A model generated the notes under the pieces. The model made no database searches, was not told where the DNA came from, and saw only the letters and a program-made list of their open reading frames with translations. From positions 8,138,898 through 8,202,897 of the forward strand of contig JARUPZ010000010.1 in NCBI GenBank assembly GCA_031213475.1: 64,000 bases of DNA, given 5' to 3'. Below are positions 1 to 9,200 of this stretch, piece after piece; position 1 is the first letter of the stretch, and the number at the start of each line of letters is the position of its first letter. A program made the translations under genes and the position numbers. The stretch comes from Nereocystis luetkeana (Eukaryota; Sar; Phaeophyceae; Laminariales; Laminariaceae).

Positions 1-545
1 AAGAGAAGGGGGGGGGGAGAGAGAAGAGTGGAAGGGAGGGAGTGAAAGAGATTCACAAATAATCAATCAGCCACGGTGCGGAACGGCACGGTGGAGTGCG
101 GTATTGTGCTGAGCAGGTGCAAAGAGCGTATCGGGGCAGGGTCTTTGAGGACGACTGAATCACACGGATCGCCTTGCCGTGGTCTAGTCTACACACCCCT
201 GCACCACAATCGCTACACGAACGTACTTTTTTCGTTTCATTTTTTTATTTTGTTGTTTGTGATGCACTTGACTCGCTCTGGAGCGACTGCCCTCGAGAAA
301 AAAACAAACAAACAAAACGAAAGGAATTGAGAGGTAGAACATGTCGACTCGGCTCTCGACTTTTGAATAAAAAACAAAAAGAACACCAGGGTACCATTTT
401 CGTAAAATATGCCTGGTACTCCAATTATTGTCCAACACACCCTCGGCCTCGCAACTGCTACTTTTGGCCCGCATTCTAACCCCCCCATTTGGGTTCTAAA
501 ATGGACACTGAACAGGCGCCACTACCAGTTCAGGATTTTGCACGA
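1..545. other. Unassigned sequence
   Basis: A purine-rich start (1-50), then mixed sequence with only short frames that carry no recognisable motif. No gene or repeat family could be assigned. Confidence 0.4.
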
Positions 546-800
546 GGGATACACAGGGCTTTTTCAAGGGGGTGTCAAAACTCGCGCGTCGGGTCGGGTC
601 GGGCTGGGTCGGATCACCTGACCCGACTCGATCCGTGAGATTTTTAACACGTCCTGACCCGGCCGAACCCGTCACGACCCGTGAGATATCGAACACCTAC
701 TGACCCTCCCGACCCTCCCGACCCTCCCAACCCTCCCAATCCTCCCGATCCGACCCGACCCGACCCGACCAGACCCGATCCGATCCGGCTCCCGATATTT
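545..800. repeat. GACCC-rich fragment, hAT-like end with short tandem repeats
   Basis: Starts near ACAGGGCTTTTTCAAGG and carries GGGTCGGGTC and GACCCGAC motifs with spacers such as GTGAGATTTTTAACACG. This is the same arrangement as in the element at 57887-59340. From 703 to 760 it becomes a CTCCCGAC/CTCCCAAC tandem array. It looks like one end of that element family, with the other end lost. Confidence 0.5.
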
Positions 801-1320
801 TTGAAGATCTTTTGCCCAAGTGAAAAACTGAACAGTCCCGGTTTTACTCCCCGCCAGAGCGGACAACGATTTTACCCCGGCTTGAAAAAAGAATGTTTTG
901 AACCCTTTAAAGCACTGCAATAACCACGCCACACTAACAAGCAATGTGTCTCCAAAACGGCGGATGCACTTTTTCGTGGGAGGGGGTAAGCGGTGCGTAG
1001 TCACCACCCAAGAGGTCACCACACGCCTGCGCTTCGCATTGGAAACCCGCTCACCTCAACCCCATGCCGCTGGGCTTGCAGGGCCAGGTGGGAAGCAGGT
1101 TGGACCTGTCCTTGGTGCGTCGCGAACCAAGAAAGCGTTTCGGGGTTTCGTTTAGGGAGGGGGGGAAGGGGGTGGGGGGGGAGAGGAATTTTCGTCAGAC
1201 CTAGACGGGCGGGGAGGGGGGGGTGGGCGTAAGACAGCCATACCAAAATCCTCTTTTCTCGAAAATAGTTTACGACGGTAGTCCCCCCCCCCCCCCCGCC
1301 CTAGCCCCCCCCCCTATTTT
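800..1320. other. Unassigned sequence with G- and C-runs
   Basis: No gene recognised. G-rich blocks at 1157-1225 and C-runs at 1282-1314 lie next to the element-S copy that begins near 1322. Confidence 0.35.
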
Positions 1321-1321
1321 A

Positions 1322-1815
1322 TATAGGTTGGGTTGGCGTCGGTTGGCAACGACACTGTAAAACATGCCGCTCACTACGTGAGCTAGACAGCCAGGGTACC
1401 GGTTCTCTTTTTTCGGCGGTCGCCCACAGCTGGTTGTGGAGTTATGAGATAATTTGTGCGAGGTGAAGAACCTTTACTCCGCACAAGTGGGAATGATCGT
1501 AGCACGTAGCGTCCAAGGTAAGACACCCAAGAGGCAGTTACATAGTACTCCCATTGCTGTCTCCAGAGTTGCCTACACGGAAATTAAATTAACTCATTGA
1601 AGCTGTCATCCAGATGCAAGCCCGCTCACAAGCGGTTCTTTGTACGATGCAGCTCACCCTTCATGCGACTCGCCAGACACCTCACGTTTCGCTTCGCGCT
1701 TGGTGCAAGCAATGTCTGCCTGGTCGGTGAAAACCCGACATGCTCCGTCCCGGCATTGCAGGGATGCGAGGGTCTATGGTCATACGACTACGGCCATGCA
1801 TGAGATCGAGTACAT
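1322..1815 (+). mobile_element. Element S, near full-length copy (about 500 bp, C-tailed)
   Basis: First of four long copies of one family (also 11205-11700, 23780-24262, and minus 45472-44955). It opens with GGTTGGCGTCGGTTGGC, keeps blocks such as GACAGCCAGGGTACC and GGTGCAAGCAATGTCTGC, and ends in CGACTACGGCCATGCATGA, GAG(T)AC and a C-run. No coding capacity or clear tRNA promoter was seen. The 3' end resembles that of the LINE at 15541. Confidence 0.7.
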
Positions 1816-1982
1816 CTCTCCTATTGAGTACCCCCCCCCCGCCCTAGCCCCCGCCTATCCCCGCCTACGCTGAAGTACACCATAAAACGAATCCACATAC
1901 TCTCCTCGAACCCCCCCCTTACCCCCCCTATTCCTCTCCAACCCCCCTTCTAACTCCTCACGCCCCTCCCTCTGTATGAAAC

Positions 1983-2115
1983 CCTGTAACCCAGCGTCAA
2001 CACTAGTCCAACACGAAACAGCAAGGAAAAGCGAACGCCAACCAAGCGGACATGAAACCTACAACATATATACCTATGTCACTCTTGCGGCGGATGTTGG
2101 GGTTCCTGGAGAGAG
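1983..2115 (-). pseudogene. Decayed copy of kinase exon 6 end and following intron
   Basis: On the minus strand it reads AACCCCAACATCCGCCGCAA, near-identical to the exon 6 segment for PDPNIRPK, then GACATAGG and TGTAGGTTTCATG, matching the donor region at 3156-3145. The flanking intron (CACGAAACAG, CCAACACG blocks) also matches 3080-3145. It lacks the rest of the exon and carries changes, so it is a partial duplication, not a working exon. Confidence 0.65.
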
Positions 2116-2137
2116 AAAGTGGGGTCCACCGCGCTTG

Positions 2138-2266
2138 CTTTGTGCTTGGTGCAACCAATGCCTGCCTGGTAGGTGAAAACCCGACGTTGCTCCGTCCCGG
2201 TATTGCAGGGATGCTAGGGTCTATGGTCATACGACTACGGCCATGCATGACAATGAGTACACCCCC
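2138..2266 (+). mobile_element. Element S, 3' fragment
   Basis: Carries the family blocks GTGCTTGGTGCAACCAATG, GGTGAAAACCCGACG and TACGACTACGGCCATGCATG, ending in GAGTACACCCCC. Confidence 0.7.
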
Positions 2267-2390
2267 TAACCCACCCACCCACCCCTCCCTACCGTATAAA
2301 GGAGGCAAAGTATAACACGAGCGGGGTGAAACCAGCAATTTTCGCCCGAACCATTTCTGACTGATGAGGTTCCTTAAGGACACTGAGGAA

Positions 2391-2751
2391 CTACCCAATA
2401 AGGCATGCCTTACAAGGCATGTGGCTTATCACCCAATAAGACGTTCCCTATCTCCCAATAAGGCGTTCAGTGTCACCCAACAAGGCATGCCTTATTGAGT
2501 GATAATGCAAGTCTTACCCGATAAGGCATGCCTCATCACACAATAAGGCATGGCTTGTCACCTGATAAGGCATGTGGCTTATCACCCAATAAGGCATGCC
2601 ATATATCACCCAAGAAGGCATGCGACCTATCACCCAATAATGCATGCGGCATATCACCCGATAAGGCATGTCTTATCAAACAAAAAGGCATGCCTCATCG
2701 CCCAACAAGGCATGTCATATATCACCCAATAAGGCATGCCTTATCGTTGGA
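2391..2751. repeat. Degenerate tandem array of CACCCAATAAGGCATGC
   Basis: About 14 copies of a 20-25 bp unit, TATCACCCAATAAGGCATGC with variants (GATAAGGCATG, CAACAAGGCATG). The units abut with no unique spacers, so this is a minisatellite, not a CRISPR array. Confidence 0.85.
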
Positions 2752-2759
2752 ATACAGCT

Positions 2760-3150
2760 AGTGTTTCCCGGAAACAAAAATCCTGGGATGTTTCCTAGTA
2801 GACCACGGCCTTGTTCATCAGGTCAACCCCCCTTTAGGCCTTTAGGACTGCACTCCCTTTGTGGTGACAATTGGGGGCATATCACTTGGAATTAGAACAA
2901 GACACACGTTTATGTGCAGTGCGGTACTAAAAGGGTTTTTAAGGTTTCTTTTTTTAAATCTCTAAACACTTCGTGAACGAGGGAAAAAAAACGCACCTTA
3001 AGTAAGAAGCCTCCCGACAAAAACAAAAACGCAGGTGCAACCCTAACCCCACAGCAGCACGCGTGACAGCCTAACCCGGCTTCAACCCTAACCCAACAAG
3101 CCAACACGAAACGGAAAACGACAAGGGAATGCCAATTGAGAAATTATGAA
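2760..3150. other. Kinase 3' intron region, unassigned, with telomere-like bits
   Basis: No exon recognised, although the kinase C-terminus should lie here or further left. Between 3041 and 3100 the sequence AACCCTAACCC occurs in degenerate form. Confidence 0.35.
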
Positions 3151-3156
3151 ACCTAC

Positions 3157-3285
3157 CATGTCAATCTTGGGGCGGATGTTGGGGTCCGGGATGAGCAGGT
3201 GGTCCACAAGGTTGCTGAGGCGTTCGCTGTAGGTGGTGCGGTCCACGGGAAGGTAGTCCGCGCGGACGATCTTGTTGAACAGCTG
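3157..3285 (-). CDS. NEK-like kinase, exon 6 (C-lobe end)
   Basis: Forty-three codons encoding [40 protein letters not shown] and IDM, the last helices of the kinase C-lobe. The PDPNIRPKI motif corresponds to NEK6 PDPHQRPDI. The donor is GACATG|GTAGGT at 3156. The acceptor is either CTGAG|CAG or CTGAGCAG|CTG; both keep the frame, and the start given uses the longer form. The next exon should hold about 15-40 residues and the stop, but none was found in the repeat-rich sequence below. Confidence 0.87.
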
Positions 3286-6200
3286 CTCAGAATAACGTCC
3301 AACAGAAAGAGTACCGATTCAGTGAAAATACACCAATTCCGTAGAGATAGATACCGAGCCGATTCGGTACAGATAACGAACATACCGAACCGATTCCGAA
3401 AATATACCAATTCCGAACAAATAACGAACACACCGAACCGATTCGGTAAAGACACCGATTCAGTTGACACTAATAAATACCCCTGGTATACCTTTAAAAA
3501 TGTAAAGGTTGAACAACGATCATGTGGAACCGAAAAATACCCGCCACGTGCAGCGCCGGGTAGGACCAGGTGGCGTGGGGTCGATGAGAGTGAGGGTGAG
3601 AGTGGAGTCAGGGTGAGTGTCGGGGTCAGGTTGACGGTGAGGGTTGGGGTTGGGGTGGTTGGTGTCAGGGTGGGGGTGTGGGAGGAAGTTGGGGGAGTGG
3701 GGGTGGGGGTTGGGTTGGGGTGGTTGGTGTCAGGGTGGGGGTGTGGGAGGAAGTTGTGGGGGTGGGGGTTGGGGTCAGGGTGGGAGTTGGGGTCAGGGTG
3801 GGGGTGTTGATGGAGTTTAGGGTGAGTGTGGGGGTGGGGGTTGGGTTGAGGATGAGGGTAGGGATGGGATGAGGATGAGGGTGGGGTCAGGGTAAGAGTT
3901 GGGGTTCGGGTGAGGGTGGGGTTGAAGTTAGAGAAGTTCAAAGGCCACGCTCCCCCCAGGAAAAAACAAAGGGCTTTCGCCAAAATCAGGCATACCTTGT
4001 CAAATTTGTGTCGAAATCAGTTACACACTAAAAGAAGTACAAATCACACACCAGGAGCCCTGCCATTGGCCAGCCTCGCATCGAACCTCTTTTTGGCTTG
4101 AAACTGGCCATGTACATCTGGGTGTGTCACTTCGCCTAGCTTTTGCCTATTTTTGCCTGACTTTCAGCCCATCAGAGAGGCCATACGTACACTGTTTTGA
4201 TCTCTGCGTTTGCGGTTTCTGGCCCCGCGGTTGCAATTCTCACGTCTAAACTATTTACGTACGTACCAGGTATCTACTGTGTATACATACGTACGCTGAT
4301 CTCGTATTTTCTTCTTTGGGGTGTACGATGCGCTTCAGTCCTTGTCGTGTGTACTCTGCTGTTGTACAGCACCGTGGACACAGACGGCAGTCCGTCTGCC
4401 TCACCCCGCGTCGAGGAGGTGGCCTCAGGTTTGGCAAACGGCAAATAACTTCGCGCCGAGCGGGCGGTTCCGCGAGGACCGTCGTGAGACTTCAAAGCTG
4501 GAAACGGGGGGGGGGGGGCGCCACAACAAATACTCTTGGCGCTCCCGCCGGATGACTGGTGACTCTCTGCAGGTCTAAATGGAGGCCGTGGTGCCTATAC
4601 CCTATTGAAAACGAAATAATTCAGACTTTGGAGGCGCGAAAAAAAAACGAAGTGTGTGATTTTTCATGGCCAGAAACACCGTTCGTGGCGTGTGTTTCTT
4701 ACTCGGTACCAGCTTGTCCCCCTGTTTGCCTCGAATGGAACAGGCGTACCTGGTTTATTGGCAAACACCCACAAAATATCATGCATACGCACACACAATA
4801 AACTGAAGGAAATCGTACATCACCTCAAGACACCACCTCAATCAAAGACAGCAAGTAAAAGTTACCCGAAACGTAATCTACGCGCAAGCAAGCAAAATCA
4901 TACTTCTTTCACAAGAAATAAAAGTTAACTCACTCAACGTACCTAACGTACGTACGTATCAGCCACGCACGTTGTACGAATTGCGCAGGGGAAAAACTCA
5001 ATTGTGTGTGGCTTCTTCACCTTCTTCATGGTAAGGTGCTGCCCGGCGAACGGAGAGATCAGCATCGCCAACTCATACAGCACGCAGCCCAGGGACCAGA
5101 TGTCCGACACTAGCTCGTGGCCCTGTCCCTTAAGGGTCTCGGGAGACATGTACAGAGGGGTTCCCACCTGGGACATAGCGCACGCGCTTCGAGCGTGCAG
5201 GTACCTTAATCGCAAGGTCGGGGGGGGGGGGGGGGGGGGGGGGCGAACTCTGTTATTGCTTGTCTCAGTCATTTGACCATTAACCACGCCTCCCTTTCGA
5301 GACGGAGCACCGTTCGTTTCAACTGCTAATGGAGACGCCTCCAACATTTTCGGCGCTCAACTCTTAACACGTGTTTTTCATACATACTGCATAAAACTTT
5401 TTGCGGGGAAGGGGAGGGGAGGGGGAGGAGGGGAGGGGGGACACATTGTCCAGGCATGTCTTTTCGATAACGAGAGAAGAGATAAAAACATAATATACCT
5501 GGTATATACGTGCTATGGAGAAGGGGGGAGGGAGAAGCTAATACATTGCGTGTGTACGGAGTCTACACTTCGTATGAAAATAAGAAAATACCCTTTGTGT
5601 GAATGGGCCATGTGTGGGTGCACTCGAAGCATAGGCGGGAAAGAAGAGCGACCGGAGGGACGCCCGAATCCGAACAGACGAAAACCAACAACCTCCCCGC
5701 CTTCCCCCAAAAGAACATCACCGCAAGGTACTACCGCGGTACCACGGGACACTACCGCGGTAGTGCCGGCCGAGTAGATCATCGCTCTTTCTCTCGCCCG
5801 CTCACCCCCCAACCCACCCCCACCCCGCTCCTCCTTCGCTCTCCAAAAGAGCACCACCGCACGGAACTCCCGTGGTACTGCCGTACACTACCGCGGTACT
5901 ATGTAACGTCGTGCAATGATACCGTGGTACTACCGCGGTACTATGCACCGTCGTGCTATGATACCGTGGTACTACCGCGGCACTATGTACCGTCGTGCTA
6001 TGATACCGTGGTACTACCGCGGTACTATGTACCGTCGTGCTATGATACCGTCGCACTACCGCGGTACTATGCACCGTCGCACTACCGCGGTACTACCCCC
6101 TCCCCGCCCACCCTTCGCTCTCCAAACGAACACCACCGCACGGGACTACCGCGGTGCTTCCGGACACTACCGCGGTACCAACGGGCTCTACCGTGGTACT

Positions 6201-9200
6201 ACCACGGTGCTACGTACCGCGGTACTACCGGGCACTACTCACCGTCCAAGTCCCAGGTCGCCCAGCTTAACCGTTCCGTCCAAACCCACGAGAATATTGG
6301 CCGGCTTAAGGTCCCGGTGCATGATCCTTTGGCCGTGCATATGCAGCAGGGCATCGCAGATCTGGGTGAAGTAGCCCCACACCGTCAGCTCGCTTAGCCG
6401 TCTCTTCTCGTGCCGCTTACGGGTGAGAATGCCTGGGATGGGCGAGGGTGGGAGGGGGTGCGTTTATGGGTGGGACAGCCTGGGACAGGGGATAGGGTGG
6501 GAGGTTGAGGGAGGGGGCGGATACTCGTGTCATGCATGGGCGTGGTCGCATATGCGACCATAGACCCTCGCATCTTTTGTACAATGCCGAACGGCAGGGG
6601 GGGTGTGGGGAGGGGGGGAGGGAAGGGGGGGTAGTCGCACAGAACAAGACTAAAAGAAAACAATTGAAAAAAACAACCAAGAACAAATGAAAGAAAGAAC
6701 AAAGAGAAAACGGAACAAAGAAAGAAGAAACACACAAATAAAAATTGGGTAAGCAAGGAAGAGAGAGCAAGGAACAAATGACTAAAGGACGACCGACCGA
6801 TCAAACCATATATGGACCGACTGTCGACTCGCCGGTTGACCTATCGATAAATCTGCCGACTGATCGATGAACCGAACGACCAGCCAATATCGATCAACAC
6901 ATATCAACCGACCGATCGTTCGACCGAACAACCAATCGGACGATTGATCAACCGAACGGCCCACCAACCGATTAATCAACCAGACCACCGATCGACCTAC
7001 CGGTAAACCGATCGATCAATCAACCGAACAACCAATCAACTGGTCAATCAGATATTGACCGATCGACCAACCGACGAGCCATCAATCCATCCATCGATAT
7101 TTGACTGATTGATCAACCGAACGACCAGTCAACCGATCGATCAATATTTGACGGGACCGATCGATGACCGCGGCGGCTGTCACTGTCACCTTTGAGATCC
7201 CCTCCGTCGACCCAGTCCATGACCACCCACAGCACGTTCTCGTCCAGGAAGCAGGTGTGCAGCTTCACGATGTTTGGGCTCTTCAAGTTCTTCAAAAGTC
7301 CGACCTGTCGCAAACCGACGAAGACCGTCATCACCATCGACAAAGCAGCAGCAGCAACAACAGCAGCAGCTATACCTTCCGTTCGGCCGTCAATAAAATC
7401 CTGATCGTCATCGTCATCATCCTACATCCCCATCACCACTACCACCATGATACCACCACAGCCACCACCACCACCACAGCCACCATCCATCACCACTACC
7501 ACCACCACCCCCACCCGTACCCCCCCCCCCCCCCACGCTCACCGCCAACATCACCATCACCACCACCACACCCACCGCAACCACCAACACGCCTCCTAAA
7601 AAAACTGACTGCTCGTGCGCCATCTCTTTCTTTCTCGCACGCGAAATGAACAGGACACGCGAAGTAAAAAAACAAAAACAAAAACAGGCAAAAAAACAAA
7701 AAAAGACTTGCCTCCTTAAGACACTGCTCGTACGTCATTTCCTTTTGCTCGTTGCGTTTGGGCCCCCCGAGCTTTCCCTGCGCCGAGGTTCCCATGTTGC
7801 TACCCTTTCCCCCCTTACCCCGGGCGGACGGCGCCTGCCTAGGGGGGAGGGTCGCGAGCTGGATGCGCTTAAGGGCGCATGGAAGCCGCTGGCCCTTTGG
7901 AGAAAACATACGGGGGGGGGAGGGGGTGGGGGAGAGGGGAGAGGGAGAGGGAAGGAGGAGGAGGGCGGCGAAGCGGGGGGGGGTGGGGTCATTTGTTGCT
8001 CGCCTTGGTTCTTTGACCATTGAGCCATTGACCACGCATCCCTTTCGAGACGGAGCACCGTTCTTACTCCTAATATAGACAGTACAGCGACAAAGTATAT
8101 ACGTATACGTATATTTGTCCAATTTTCGTACTTTTGCCAACTTTTCTCTTCGTACGAGCACTTTTCGGCAAAACACCAAGTACTCGGGCACGTGAAGCCC
8201 GGCCGGACACATTGGTCGAGGTCTCGGCGCGATCCGTGCACTCTGGAGCGCGTGGCAGGCGCTCAAAGTTTTTTTTCCGGCGGGAGTGGATAAGACGATT
8301 TCCCTGGTTTCAGCGCGAGAGGCCTTATTTTGTACGTACGTATCGGTGAATGTTGTCTGTTTTCTCACCTACTGTAGCTCCACCGACTGTACATTTCTTT
8401 GTGTTGGTGCACGGAGCACGGACCACCTCCCAGACAGCAATAGCAGCAGTGCACAAAGCGTGCTTACCTCCAGCTTCCTACAGTACCGCAACCCTGCTGC
8501 CTAGCAGCAGCAGCAGCAGCAGTGGGCACACCTTGCGCGTGTGGATGATCGTACTGCGGCTATCAAAGTTGATTTATCGGAGATTTCGATCGATCACTTG
8601 ACCACGCCATCACCACATCATGTTACCACCTCTCTCCCTGCTGCTTCTTCTGCGTATTGCTGTGTGTGATCCAACATTGCCACTGCTCCAGCTGCGCTCA
8701 GCACAGAGTGCGTCAACAGCAGCAGCAGGCCGGGTACTATGCGCATGTGGAAGATCCGCGCTATACGCTCAGTACTACTGGTGTTCGTTGTAGTTGCCAT
8801 CGGCATTGCATTGTCCTATGTATGTATGTACCACGCAATTTGTGACCGGTATTTTTTGCTCGATACAGATCATCGCAGGATCGATATGTTCGTCGACTCG
8901 AGTACAACGAAAACAAAACGTTCGTACGTCGGACAACAAATCGTTCGTACAGCAGTACAAGCATCGTGTACAGCAGCTTTAGTACGAAACATGCTTACAG
9001 CAGTAGGTACTGACTGCTGTGTGTCCTGCATTGCTGACCGATAGATCCTAGAGCCAGCTGAAAGGGGATCAGTACACGTACGTACGTTTCCGTTGCCGCA
9101 GTACGCTTATCTTCTGCTGTCGTACAGGTATCAGATCACATGGCGTTTTACATTTTACAGCAGTAGTACTGGTGTACCTGTACAAGCTACTCTACTGCTG

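Noticed and set aside
2391..2751. CRISPR-like array
   Set aside because: Units abut without unique spacers and the context is eukaryotic; it is a minisatellite.
3153..3983. 276-codon minus frame rich in His/Pro
   Set aside because: Arises from the G-rich minisatellite. The real exon at 3285-3157 is in another frame.
5603..6397. 264-codon plus frame
   Set aside because: Covers the CCGCGG minisatellite and the antisense of kinase exon 4.
7496..8368. 290-codon minus frame as a single-exon gene
   Set aside because: Only the segment 7894-7712 shows kinase homology; the rest is intron that happens to be open.
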